DNA from: Mycobacterium sp. ITM-2016-00318
Lineage (GTDB): Bacteria; Actinomycetota; Actinomycetes; Mycobacteriales; Mycobacteriaceae
Length of the DNA stretch: 64,000 nucleotides
Direction of reading: 5' to 3'
Assembly (NCBI RefSeq): GCF_002968285.2
Contig: NZ_CP134400.1
Coordinates: 2,790,001-2,854,000 of the forward strand
Each line of letters begins with the position of its first letter. Position 1 is the stretch's first letter. The notes below the pieces were generated by a model. The model was not told the origin of the DNA, searched no databases, and was given only the letters and a program-made list of their open reading frames with translations. Below are positions 38,677 to 47,178 of this stretch, piece after piece. Made by a program: the position numbers and the translations under genes.

Positions 38677-39651
38677 TCAAAGCGCTCTGAGGCCGACCAG
38701 GGTCCTCCTTATCAATTCACGTCGTTCGTCGATCGACATCGATTCAGCGCGGGGGGTATGCACCCGCAGATAGCCCTTTGTCAGCAGGTCGTCGACCAGG
38801 AACCGCGTCGCACCGAGCGGTAGGGATAGACGCGCGGCCAGCTCTCCGACCGTCGGGCTCTGCACGCAATACGTCAGAACTTGGCCTCGCACATCGTTTT
38901 TCGACCAGCGCGGTGGCTTCGACGTGGTGGTGGCCGTCTCGACAGCGGCATCGAGAGGTATTTCGACACCGGAGTCGGTACGGCCTGCCCCAGGCGTGTT
39001 CGGCCCGACCAAGCTCGGCTCGGCCGCGACGTCCGGTTCTGTGAACCAGTCGCCTATGTCCTCCGACTGCTGACGGTCATCGCTGTGCTTTCCCCGGATG
39101 TGTGGCGAGCTCTGCGGCGAGTTGTAGTTCTCCAAGAACCGCAGGGCCTGGTCGGCATGCACCGATGCCCGTAGCTCGTTGGACACGACCTTGAGCACGG
39201 TGCGGTCGGTGTCGATGACGAAGGTGGTCCGGCTGACCGGCAGCAGCCGGGCCAGCAGGCCGCGGCGCCGGGAGTGCCGGCGACGCCCGGCCGCCTCCCG
39301 CGTCACGACGAATTTCCGGAGCTTGGCGAGCCTGCCTCGGCGCACTCCGAACAGCTCGGACACCACGCCGTCGGCGTCGGAGAGCAGCGGGTAGTCGAAC
39401 GAGCGCTGTTGAGCGAAGTGGGCCTGTTTGTCCACGGTGTCGGTGCTGATGCCGACGCGGTGGGCACCGACCGCGGCGAATTCGTTGCTCAGGTCGCGGA
39501 AGTGGCAAGCCTGGGCTGTACAGATCGGTGAGGACGCCAACGGGAAGAAGAACAGGACCACCGGTCCCTCGGACAGGAGCGCAGACAAGGTCCGAGGCCG
39601 ACCGGAGTGGTCGAACAGCGTGAAGTCAGGCGCCTTCTCGCCCGCAATCAT
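38677..39651 (-). CDS. Peroxiredoxin (BCP/AhpC-like) fused to a DUF742-like domain
   Basis: A single 324-residue frame. Residues 1-165 are a peroxiredoxin: EKAPDFTLFDHSGRPRTLS, then FFPLASSPICTAQACHFRD with peroxidatic Cys44 and candidate resolving Cys49, and TTFVIDTDRTVLKVV. A basic insert (GRRRHSRRRGLLAR) interrupts this domain. Residues 165-230 are a polar linker. The C-terminal 90 residues match DUF742: VRGQVLTYCVQSPTVGELAA, then LPLGATRFLVDDLLTKGYLRV. DUF742 proteins normally stand alone beside roadblock/LC7 and small-GTPase genes, which are absent here. The ATG at 39651 is preferred over the TTG at 39657. Confidence 0.8.
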   Translation of the reverse strand: MIAGEKAPDFTLFDHSGRPRTLSALLSEGPVVLFFFPLASSPICTAQACHFRDLSNEFAAVGAHRVGISTDTVDKQAHFAQQRSFDYPLLSDADGVVSELFGVRRGRLAKLRKFVVTREAAGRRRHSRRRGLLARLLPVSRTTFVIDTDRTVLKVVSNELRASVHADQALRFLENYNSPQSSPHIRGKHSDDRQQSEDIGDWFTEPDVAAEPSLVGPNTPGAGRTDSGVEIPLDAAVETATTTSKPPRWSKNDVRGQVLTYCVQSPTVGELAARLSLPLGATRFLVDDLLTKGYLRVHTPRAESMSIDERRELIRRTLVGLRAL

Positions 39652-39860
39652 CGCCAAAGACTATCGCCGGGAAGCTCTGCGCGACGAATGGGCCGGAGAA
39701 TTCGGCCACCGCCGAACGGCGGTCGTTAGAGGTTCTGACAGTCGACCAGCGAGCGTGCAGTTAATGGCACGCCCACTCGGCTTTTCCGTCGCCAAATGCA
39801 CGCTCGCGACCCTGAGGCTGAATCAGCCAGCTGTGAAATGCCGAGTACGGCCCTGGCGTT

Positions 39861-40448
39861 ATGACTCACATGTCCCCGCAGACACCTGCCGCGACGGCTG
39901 CATTGTCGGTCGCCACGCGCTTCTACACGCCAGCATTGCTCAACCACTGCATCCGCTCATATCTATGGGGAGTCGAGTACGCCGCAGCGCACGGCATCGA
40001 CTTCGACGACGAGCTCTATTACGTGTCGGCGATGCTGCACGACATCGCGTTGACCGAGCCGTTCGACAGTCACCGCCTCCCCTTCGAGGAGGCGGGCGGC
40101 GACCTGGCCTGGGTGTTCGGCGTCGCCGCCGGGTGGCCGGAGGAGCGGGCGGCACGCGCTACAGAGATCATCGTCCTGCACATGCGCCCTGACGTGCCCG
40201 CCACCGCCGACCCCGAGTCGCATCTCCTGCAAGTCGCCACGAGCTGGGACGTCGCCGGGCTGCGGCCAGAGGAGTTCCCGCCCGAGAGGCGGGCGAAGAT
40301 TGTCACTGCCTACCCGCGGCTCGGCTTCGGCGCCGAGTTCACCGCCTGCTTCACCGATCAGGCCCAACGCAAGCCCGGCGGCGCGGCGGCTGAATCGGTA
40401 GCCAACAACGGCGCCGCGAGAATCGCGGCCAACCCCCTTGAGAACTAG
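39861..40448 (+). CDS. HD-domain protein (cyanamide hydratase-like)
   Basis: A 195-residue HD-superfamily protein. Metal ligands are visible as the first His in LNHCIRSYLWG, HD in YYVSAMLHDIALTE, and a later His/Asp pair (VLHMRPD, ATSWDVAGL). Family members include cyanamide hydratases and small-molecule hydrolases; substrate unknown. The ATG start has no strong ribosome binding site. It stands alone downstream of the divergent peroxiredoxin fusion. Confidence 0.78.
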   Translation: MTHMSPQTPAATAALSVATRFYTPALLNHCIRSYLWGVEYAAAHGIDFDDELYYVSAMLHDIALTEPFDSHRLPFEEAGGDLAWVFGVAAGWPEERAARATEIIVLHMRPDVPATADPESHLLQVATSWDVAGLRPEEFPPERRAKIVTAYPRLGFGAEFTACFTDQAQRKPGGAAAESVANNGAARIAANPLEN

Positions 40449-40517
40449 CTGATCACGACGTTTTCAAGCCAGTTCTCCTTACCTCACGGATAGGAAACCT
40501 TGCCCTCGCACGCGTCG

Positions 40518-40546
40518 AACTCTGGCTTGTGGGCGATTACGGACGC
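40518..40546 (+). repeat. Leader element of the secreted-protein gene (second copy)
   Basis: 29 bases, 27 of them identical to 38430-38458, located 76 bases before the ATG at 40622. The conservation of this segment together with the ribosome binding site suggests a promoter or 5' UTR element. Confidence 0.5.
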
Positions 40547-40621
40547 TGCACGTTACCCGGAGTATTTAGTTCAACAACTCCACACCCGCAGCGCCCCACA
40601 CCCCACCCGAGAGGAACTCCA

Positions 40622-40939
40622 ATGACCACTTCGAGCACCCGCAACCTGCCCCGCTTCCGGTACGCCGCGACGCTCCTCGGCGCCTTCGCGATCCTCGCCC
40701 TCGCCCCCGCGACCGCACAGGCCGTTCCCGTTGACGGGACTGGCGGTGCAGGCTGCACCTACACCGACAAGGACGGCTATCCGATCCCGATCGACGACGG
40801 TCAGTCCGTGATCGTCGACGGAAAGACCGTCACCTGCAGCGGCGGAACAATCACCACCACATCCGCGCCGAAGAAGAACGTCGGCAACATCCGAGTACCA
40901 GCCATCCAGAATGCGCCGGTGCTCAAACTGCAACCCTGA
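40622..40939 (+). CDS. Small secreted hypothetical protein
   Basis: A 105-residue protein with a signal peptide (about residues 1-34, cleavage near TAQAV) and a mature part of about 70 residues with two Cys (GGAGCTYTD and KTVTCSGG), likely disulfide-linked. GAGAGGAACTCCA precedes the ATG. No family recognised. A strong terminator follows. The same leader occurs in a decayed copy at 38430. Confidence 0.78.
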   Translation: MTTSSTRNLPRFRYAATLLGAFAILALAPATAQAVPVDGTGGAGCTYTDKDGYPIPIDDGQSVIVDGKTVTCSGGTITTTSAPKKNVGNIRVPAIQNAPVLKLQP

Positions 40940-40954
40940 GCACCGCTCCCAATC

Positions 40955-40995
40955 GTCGGCCCGCCACCCCCCTCCCCCCGGGGTGGCGGGCCGAC
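40955..40995. terminator. Bidirectional terminator between convergent genes
   Basis: A perfect 16-bp GC-rich stem (40955-40970 with 40980-40995) with a 9-base loop lies between the plus gene ending at 40939 and the minus gene ending at 41007. Confidence 0.85.
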
Positions 40996-41006
40996 TCAGG
41001 TTTGGG

Positions 41007-41276
41007 CTAGACGCGCGGGGTGCCGGGAGCTGCGGTTCCCGCTGTGTTCGCAACGCGCCGGTCGTCGCGCCGCTTCAGACCGATCAGGCCGAGCAGGCCG
41101 AGCAGACCGGCGAGCCCCCACAGACCGGTGTTGTCACCGTCGTCCTCGGTCTCGGCGGCCAACACCGTCGTCGTCGAGGCAGGCGCAGGGCTCTCGTAGG
41201 TGGTGGCGTGGGCGAGGCCCGCGCCTCCGAAGGTGAGAGCACCGGTCATACCGAGAACAGCAATCGTTTTACGCAT
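41007..41276 (-). CDS. Secreted WGxxGxxG-type small protein, copy 2
   Basis: An 89-residue paralogue of the gene at 22081: signal peptide MRKTIAVLGMTGALTFGG with AHA-T cleavage, Thr-rich linker, acidic EDDGDN, WGLAGLLGLLGLIGL, then KRRDDRR and a Thr/Ala/Pro tail. The ATG at 41276 has GGAGAAAAT upstream. The two copies are most alike in the acidic-W-repeat-basic block. Here the gene is outside the tRNA-Pro element, so this may be the ancestral copy. Confidence 0.85.
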   Translation of the reverse strand: MRKTIAVLGMTGALTFGGAGLAHATTYESPAPASTTTVLAAETEDDGDNTGLWGLAGLLGLLGLIGLKRRDDRRVANTAGTAAPGTPRV

Positions 41277-41436
41277 GAATTTTCTCCATTGTCTCGATCC
41301 GGGCACTAACCCGGGTTTGGCCGCAGACCTAGGGCTGAAGTCCACGTTTGAGCGCGACGAAATGAGACGGTTTCCCCCCGCCGCTCGCCGTTTGTTACCC
41401 GCCGTCCTGCCACCCAAACATGGCGGCGCTAGCCGG

Positions 41437-42120
41437 CTACGGGCTCATCGAGCCGATGAAATAGGTCTCCTGGCCACCGGGGAAGCCGCCGCCGTCGGTG
41501 GCGATGTGCACGTGGTCGTAGTGGTTCGCAGTCTCGTTGCCGTAGTCGGCCGTCCAGCTCGGCGCCCCGATGCCGGGGTAGAAGCCCTGCCGCCATATGA
41601 CATGAATCACACCCCAGCGCTTCGCATTCGCCAACGCGAGGCCTGCGATCTGATTGCCGAGTTCGATGCCCTCGTCCGAATTGTGATTGGGAATCATCAC
41701 GTCGATGGCCAACCCGTTGGGATGCCAGGGCAGCGGATCCTGCCGCGCCCCGCCGATGGTGGTGATTTCCGGGAACATCACGCTGATGGCCCGCGCCACC
41801 CAGATCGTGTGGATCTGCAGTCCCTGCTCCGGTGCGATGCCGACCGGCAGCGCGAACCCGGCCGCCTGGTTGGCGACCGGAGCGCTGGCGGCGATCAGGT
41901 CCGGAGCCGCGGCGGGTTTGTCGGGCTGTGCCGCGCTCGACGTCGGGCTCGCGGGGCCTGCCACCGGCTTCTCATCGGTTGTCGCAGGCTCATACAGCAG
42001 GGCGGCGGAGACCGCTACCGAGGCCACGACGGCCAGCAGGCGGCCCCGGCCGTTGGCGAGCAGGTCCTTGCGCACGCAACGCAGGATACTTTCGTGTCGG
42101 ATCCCACGCGGCAAACTCAC
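41437..42120 (-). CDS. Membrane-anchored VanY/M15-like cell-wall hydrolase candidate
   Basis: A 227-residue protein with an N-terminal transmembrane anchor (LLAVVASVAVSAALLY), a Pro/Ala linker, and a C-terminal domain with HPNGLAIDVMIPNHNSDEG (metal His and Asp), WGVIHVIWRQ, and NHYDHVHIATDGG (Asp, His, His). This pattern fits M15/VanY-related or ARB_07466-type domains. Peptidoglycan peptide cleavage is the inferred role. Start is GTG 42120. Confidence 0.7.
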   Translation of the reverse strand: MSLPRGIRHESILRCVRKDLLANGRGRLLAVVASVAVSAALLYEPATTDEKPVAGPASPTSSAAQPDKPAAAPDLIAASAPVANQAAGFALPVGIAPEQGLQIHTIWVARAISVMFPEITTIGGARQDPLPWHPNGLAIDVMIPNHNSDEGIELGNQIAGLALANAKRWGVIHVIWRQGFYPGIGAPSWTADYGNETANHYDHVHIATDGGGFPGGQETYFIGSMSP

Positions 42121-42292
42121 TCCCGAGTTCGTGAATTGTCATCATCTTGACGTTGTTCGGATCGGTAGCCACCGGCTCACCGCGCACTGGTACCGCAACC
42201 GCTGATCCGACTCCACGACCGATTCGGGCTGCGTGAGACCGACACGTAGTCCTACTCAGCCACCGCAGGCGGATACCCGGCATCCTGGACGC

Positions 42293-43603
42293 ATGCCGTT
42301 GAGTTCCTCTGTGCCCGACGCCCGCGCCGTAGCCGAGAGCACCAAACCCGACCGGGACCGTGCGGTCGACGTCGCCCGGCTCACCGCCCTGGTCGTCGTG
42401 ATGTTCGGCCACTGCGCACTGCTGCTGGCCACAATCGACTCGAGCGGTCTGTGGATCGGCAACCTGCTCGGCGAAATCCCTGCGCTCACCCCTCTCACCT
42501 GGCTCGTTCAGGTGATGCCGCTGTTCTTCCTCGCGGGTGGCGCGGCGGGTGCCTACGGCTGGCACGCGGGCACGCAGTGGGGGACGTGGCTGGTCGCCAG
42601 GACACAGCGACTCTGCCGTCCGGTGTTCTGGTATCTGGCCTTCTGGACTGTCGGCCTTGCGGTGGCATCGGCGGTTCTTGGCGCGGAGTCCGCGGTGCGC
42701 CTAGGCCGGGAGTCCGTTGCCCTTCTGTGGTTTCTCGGGGTCTATATGGTGACGCTGGCATTCGTTCCGGCGCTGACGAAGATGCGCACGGCGCGGACCG
42801 TGACGGTCCTCGTCGCCTCACTTCTGGTGTTGACGAGCGCGGTGGATGCCGTTCGGATCGCCACCGGCGAGCTGTTGTCGGGCCTGCCCAACTTCTTGAT
42901 CGTCTGGCTGATCCCGGTCGTGATCGGTGTCGCTTACGCACACAGGTTGATCGGCGTTCGAGCGGCCTTGTCGGTCGCGGTGTGTGCGTTCTTGGCGCAG
43001 ATCCTGTTGGCGACGTTCGGCCCGTACGCGGTCTCGCTGGTCGTGACGGGCACCGAACACATGTCGAACGTCACGCCACCGACACTTCTGCTTGCGCTGC
43101 AATGCCTTTGGATGTCGTGCGCGTTCGTCGCCGCGGCGGGACCGATTCAGCGGTGGGCGCAGCGGCCGCGGGTGTGGCATCTCGTGGCGGTCGGCAACGG
43201 GGGAGCGATGACGCTCTACCTGTGGCACATCCCCGCGATAGCCGTCGCCACATTCGCGCTGCATGCCGTCGGCCTCGACGCGTATGACGTTGATGCACCC
43301 GGGTTCTGGGGCCTGCTCGCGTTACGGGCGGTGGTATTCGCGATCGTGATGGCGGCGACGTTCCTCCTGTTGTCGCCGCTGGAACATCGCCGGATCCCGT
43401 GGTGGGACAGTGCGGTCGGCGCAACCGGAACGCGGTCGACCGCGGCAGGAATCCTGATCTGCGGCGCCGGAGTGGCCGTGGTCATGCTCGCCAAGAACGG
43501 CTTGGGCGATGCCACCGGCTACACACTGCTGGCCTGCTTTCTCGCTGCCGCGGTGACGGCGCGTGCCTGCGCCGGTGGTCACAGCCTCGTCGCAGATCGG
43601 TAA
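42293..43603 (+). CDS. Acyltransferase 3 family membrane protein
   Basis: A 436-residue membrane protein with about ten hydrophobic helices and the family start D-R-A-V-D-V-A-R followed by VVVMFGHCALLL, where the His is the conserved catalytic candidate. MPLFFLAGGAAGAYGWHAG and GNGGAMTLYLWHIP are also typical. Such enzymes O-acylate sugars or lipids of the envelope; the acceptor is unknown. The ATG at 42293 is preferred to the upstream GTG at 42233. Confidence 0.85.
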   Translation: MPLSSSVPDARAVAESTKPDRDRAVDVARLTALVVVMFGHCALLLATIDSSGLWIGNLLGEIPALTPLTWLVQVMPLFFLAGGAAGAYGWHAGTQWGTWLVARTQRLCRPVFWYLAFWTVGLAVASAVLGAESAVRLGRESVALLWFLGVYMVTLAFVPALTKMRTARTVTVLVASLLVLTSAVDAVRIATGELLSGLPNFLIVWLIPVVIGVAYAHRLIGVRAALSVAVCAFLAQILLATFGPYAVSLVVTGTEHMSNVTPPTLLLALQCLWMSCAFVAAAGPIQRWAQRPRVWHLVAVGNGGAMTLYLWHIPAIAVATFALHAVGLDAYDVDAPGFWGLLALRAVVFAIVMAATFLLLSPLEHRRIPWWDSAVGATGTRSTAAGILICGAGVAVVMLAKNGLGDATGYTLLACFLAAAVTARACAGGHSLVADR

Positions 43604-43708
43604 CCGATCGAAAGTTCCCGCCGCCGCACCCGATCAGCCGCTCTATGCTGCGGACTGATCGCTGTCACACCGAGACGCGGCCATGTCGACAAGGGCGGGA
43701 CCCGGCGA

Positions 43709-44791
43709 GTGCGAACAATATTGGGGCTGTCGAAGACGTCGACCAGTATTGGATGGGTTCTGGTCGACGGACGAGACGCCGCAGCAGAGCCGCTGGACTT
43801 CGACGCCTTCGACATCATCGATGGGAGTACCGCCGCGCCCGCCGCGACGGCGCGCCGGGTCCGCGATATCGCCACCGCAAGTGGTTTCACCGTCGACTCC
43901 GTGCACGTCACCTCCAGCGGCAACGTGTCGTCGCTGTGTGACGCGTTGACCGAGTGCGGATTCAACGACGTCGTGTCCGTTCCGCTGGTCGAGGCGACCC
44001 GGTCGTGGGGCAGGGACACCGGCTACGCCAACGCGATGGAGAAGACCGCCATCTGCGTGTTCGGGCAGGATTCGGCGGCACTCTCGACGATCGACACCCG
44101 CAGCGGGGCAGTCCAGTGCGTGACCACCACGGTGACGAACGACCTCGCCACCTTCATCTCATGGCTGAACTTCGCCATCGTTGCAGACGGTACGCGGGCG
44201 GACGCGCTGTACCTGATCGGGTCTCGACAACAACTCGACAACCTCGCGGGGCCTCTCGACAAGGCCCTGCACGTACCCGTCGTCGCGACCGGCGACGCGC
44301 AGATCGCGCTGGCCCGCGGGGCGGCATCCTCGACCGGACTATGCACTCATTTCGCGACCGTCGAATGCGGCGGACCCGCCATGCGCACACGAGCGCTCAC
44401 CATGGTGTCGGCCGTCGCGGTGGTCTCCGTATTCACGTTGTCTTCGGCAGCCAGCTCGATTCCGCTGCCGCAGGGCAGGGCTGCGCAGCCGGCCGTGCCG
44501 TCGACGGCCGAGAGCGTGCAGCGTCCTGCAGTCGACGTGCCCGTCGTGCCCATGGTTTTGCCGCCGCCCCCGCCCGCGGCGGCGGTCACACCCGATTTTG
44601 TTGTGCCGGAAGCGGTTCCGGCTGCCGCGCCGGAGTTTGTGCCACCGGTCGAGCACCTTGCCGATCCGCTACCCGTCGAGCACCTGCCGGACGCACATGG
44701 CGTGGCCGCGCCCGGCCCCGTTGCTCCCGTGCCTGCACCACCGGATCCTGCTGTAGGCGCGCCGGACCCTCTGTTCGGCGCACTGCCGTGA
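43709..44791 (+). CDS. DUF7159-like mycobacterial protein with Pro-rich tail
   Basis: A 360-residue protein. The N-terminal part (MRTILGLSKTSTSIGWVLVDG) resembles an actin/Hsp70-like ATPase fold, with TVDSVHVTSSGN and AICVFGQDSAALS; a predicted membrane helix follows (ALTMVSAVAVVSVFTLSSAA), then a Pro/Ala/Val-rich external tail of about 100 residues. The start is GTG. I recognise it as a mycobacterial family but its function is not known. It is convergent with the cutinase gene, one base apart. Confidence 0.72.
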   Translation: MRTILGLSKTSTSIGWVLVDGRDAAAEPLDFDAFDIIDGSTAAPAATARRVRDIATASGFTVDSVHVTSSGNVSSLCDALTECGFNDVVSVPLVEATRSWGRDTGYANAMEKTAICVFGQDSAALSTIDTRSGAVQCVTTTVTNDLATFISWLNFAIVADGTRADALYLIGSRQQLDNLAGPLDKALHVPVVATGDAQIALARGAASSTGLCTHFATVECGGPAMRTRALTMVSAVAVVSVFTLSSAASSIPLPQGRAAQPAVPSTAESVQRPAVDVPVVPMVLPPPPPAAAVTPDFVVPEAVPAAAPEFVPPVEHLADPLPVEHLPDAHGVAAPGPVAPVPAPPDPAVGAPDPLFGALP

Positions 44792-44792
44792 C

Positions 44793-45485
44793 CTAGAGGC
44801 GACCCGCCGCGAATGTCGCAGCGTCGCCGACCATTCCGTTCACCGGATACAGCGCGTGCGCGAACGACGGATCTCCACCCGGCGTGCCGTCGCAGATGGT
44901 GTCGCCCTGCGCGCACAGTTCCGTGGTCTTCGCGACGTACGTGGGGCCGACCGTGATCGCCGGTGCGCCGTAGCGGCCGGTCCAGGCATTCGACGGCTTG
45001 CCGAAGAGTGCGACGGCGGCCACGTGGTCGGCCACGTCGGGCGGTAGCGGCGGTGGGACAGCGGCGGCGGGAACACCCTGCGGCACCTCGGCCGACGTCA
45101 CGAAGCCCGCCACCGCGGCCCCCTGCGAGTATCCGCCGAGGACGATCCGAGTGTTGGGGCAGTTCGCGGCGGTGGCCTGCACGTGTGAACCGGCGTCCCT
45201 GACCCCGTCGATGACGGTCTGCGCGAACGCCGTCGGGTTGGAGAAGTCGCTGCTGGCGGCGTAGTTGACGGGATAGACGGAGACTGACTTTCCTGCGGCC
45301 TGTGACCGGACCGCATCGACGAACGCCTGCCCCACACCTCCGACACCCGGTGGTTCACCGGTGCCGCGCGCGAACACCACCTCGACGTCCGGACACGGCT
45401 CGGCCGACGCGACGGGCACCGGCGCACCCAGCAGCGATCCCGCTACGGCTGCACCGGCGACCCCCAACAACGAGCTTGCTCTCAT
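44793..45485 (-). CDS. Cutinase-family serine esterase, copy A
   Basis: A 230-residue secreted alpha/beta-hydrolase. A signal peptide ends ASAEPC; the mature protein has PDVEVVFARGTGEPPGVG, the nucleophile GYSQGAAV, the acidic residue in GDTICDG and the His in FAHALYPVN, so the catalytic triad is complete and the Cys pairs are in place. Mycobacterial cutinase-like proteins hydrolyse esters and phospholipids. It lies 45 bases downstream of a paralogue in the same orientation. Confidence 0.92.
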   Translation of the reverse strand: MRASSLLGVAGAAVAGSLLGAPVPVASAEPCPDVEVVFARGTGEPPGVGGVGQAFVDAVRSQAAGKSVSVYPVNYAASSDFSNPTAFAQTVIDGVRDAGSHVQATAANCPNTRIVLGGYSQGAAVAGFVTSAEVPQGVPAAAVPPPLPPDVADHVAAVALFGKPSNAWTGRYGAPAITVGPTYVAKTTELCAQGDTICDGTPGGDPSFAHALYPVNGMVGDAATFAAGRL

Positions 45486-45530
45486 GTTTCCTCCCCACTT
45501 CGTCGCCTGGGGGTACCCCGTCTCCGCGGC

Positions 45531-46187
45531 CTATACCCGGCCGGCGGCAAAGGCGGCGGCATCATTGACCATCCCGGTCTGAACATAGGCGCCGTGCGCC
45601 CGCCAATCCCGGCCGCCCTGCGAGCAGATTGGGTCGTTGGGCACGCACATCTGAATAGTCTTCGCGGTGTAAAGCGGGCCCACTGACGGTAGCGGCCCTG
45701 CGGACAGGCTGTCGGCGAACGCGCTCCTGGCGGCGCCGAACTCGGCCGCCGCCGCAACGTGGTCGGACACGTCGGCGGGCATTTGCGTGGTGGCCAGGTC
45801 GACGACGGCCGCGCCTTGCGAATACCCGCCAAGCACCAGCCTGGTGCCGGGACAGTTGGCGGCCATCGACTGGACGTGTGCACTCATATCGTCACCGCCC
45901 GCGGGGGTGCTGCTGCCGAAATCGTTGCTGGCGGGGTAGTTGACCGCGTAGACGCCGACCGACCGGCCGCCCACTTGGGAGCGGAGGGAGTCGACGAAGG
46001 CCTGCCCGATACCGCCCACACCGGGTGGCTCGGTGGTGCCACGGGCGAAGACGACCTCGACGTCCGGGCACGGCGCGGCGCCGGCAACCGGTGGGGCGAT
46101 CACTAGGGCGGGTGAGAAAGCGGTCACTGCCGCGACGGCACCGCTCATGCGGGCCGCCACACATAGGGGCTTGATCTTCATGCTCAT
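45531..46187 (-). CDS. Cutinase-family serine esterase, copy B
   Basis: A 218-residue paralogue of the next gene: signal peptide, APCPDVEVVFARGTTEPPGVGG, GYSQGAAV nucleophile, PNDPICSQG with Asp, and WRAHGAYVQTGM with the His. The ATG at 46187 or one at 46181 begins the signal peptide; the longer open frame to 46310 is not needed. The two copies form a tandem duplication and may share a promoter upstream of 46190. Confidence 0.9.
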   Translation of the reverse strand: MSMKIKPLCVAARMSGAVAAVTAFSPALVIAPPVAGAAPCPDVEVVFARGTTEPPGVGGIGQAFVDSLRSQVGGRSVGVYAVNYPASNDFGSSTPAGGDDMSAHVQSMAANCPGTRLVLGGYSQGAAVVDLATTQMPADVSDHVAAAAEFGAARSAFADSLSAGPLPSVGPLYTAKTIQMCVPNDPICSQGGRDWRAHGAYVQTGMVNDAAAFAAGRV

Positions 46188-46493
46188 ATGTCGTGCATGC
46201 GCATCCACATGTGACATCGGCTGCCGTGGGCGGGGCGGCGACAATACCGTCCGACGTGAATATGGCTTTGCCGTGGGTGTCATAAGTCCCTGAACACGCG
46301 CATGACGCATGTTGCTGACCTGAGGTGAAGGTTGACAGCTACACCGTCATACCGTGGTTCGCTCCTGGACGTGACGGCCGTCAGCTACGCACCATGGCGC
46401 GACGGACCGCCCAAAGGCACGAGAAGGCCGTAAGCGCCGGCGACGTCCCGGTACGCTAACCGTCGAAGCCGGTTGACAGCGGAGGGGACGAAC

Positions 46494-46868
46494 ATGAAAT
46501 TTATGGCAATACTCGCACTGACCTGCGGGATCACCGCCGCCCCGCTGATGGCGGCGGGCACCGCCTCCGCGGCGCCGGGAACCTGCGACGGCGTGGACTG
46601 CGTCCCCTTCGTGAAACGCAACATCGTCCCGACCGACCACTGCCAGTTCAAGTCCCGCTACCCGTTCGGCATCGACGCGGCAGGCGGCACGTTCGTCTGC
46701 GCCGCGAGGAACCAGTGGGTGGCGGTGGCCCCGCTGCTCGGCGTGCGCACCATGCGGGCACCCTGTGACGAGAACGTGCCCGGCACCGCCCAGACACCCG
46801 CGGGCCAGCTGCTGACCTGCGAGGCGCAGGCCTGGACCGCCTATAACGACGTGCTCTATTACGACTAG
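46494..46868 (+). CDS. Small secreted Cys-rich hypothetical protein
   Basis: A 124-residue protein: signal peptide MKFMAILALTCGITAAP to ASA-A, then a mature part with six Cys (GTCDGVDCV, DHCQF, FVCAAR, APCDEN and LTCEA), probably three disulfides. GGAGGGGACGAAC precedes the ATG. Unknown function. It is convergent with the next minus-strand gene. Confidence 0.8.
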   Translation: MKFMAILALTCGITAAPLMAAGTASAAPGTCDGVDCVPFVKRNIVPTDHCQFKSRYPFGIDAAGGTFVCAARNQWVAVAPLLGVRTMRAPCDENVPGTAQTPAGQLLTCEAQAWTAYNDVLYYD

Positions 46869-46899
46869 GCCACGCCGCCACCACCGACCGCTGAACCGG

Positions 46900-47178
46900 T
46901 CAGCCGCCGTTGGTGACTGGATTCGACGAGAGCGTGATGATCTGTCCGTTCTTCCAGATGCACCACCGTCCACCCCATCCGGTGGTCCACACCACGGGTT
47001 CCCCCAGCCAACGTTCCGCGGGCTTGCGCGGTGCCCAGTCCGGAACCGGATCGCCGACGGCCGCCCACGGCGGATTGGGCGGCGGGGGCGGGTCGGCGCT
47101 CGCCACGCCGATCCCGAAAGCGCCCGCGACGAGGCCGCCCGCGAGCGCGGCGGCAGGCAGGGCCCGGCGCAGGATCAT
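46900..47178 (-). CDS. Small secreted Trp/Pro-rich hypothetical protein
   Basis: A 92-residue protein with a signal peptide (MILRRALPAAALAGGLVAGA, cleavage near ASA-D) and a mature part beginning PPPPPNPPWAAVGDPVP, rich in Trp (VVWTTGWGGRWCIWKN). The ATG at 47178 overlaps the stop of the upstream DUF5078-like gene (ATGA), so the two are coupled. Confidence 0.78.
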   Translation of the reverse strand: MILRRALPAAALAGGLVAGAFGIGVASADPPPPPNPPWAAVGDPVPDWAPRKPAERWLGEPVVWTTGWGGRWCIWKNGQIITLSSNPVTNGG

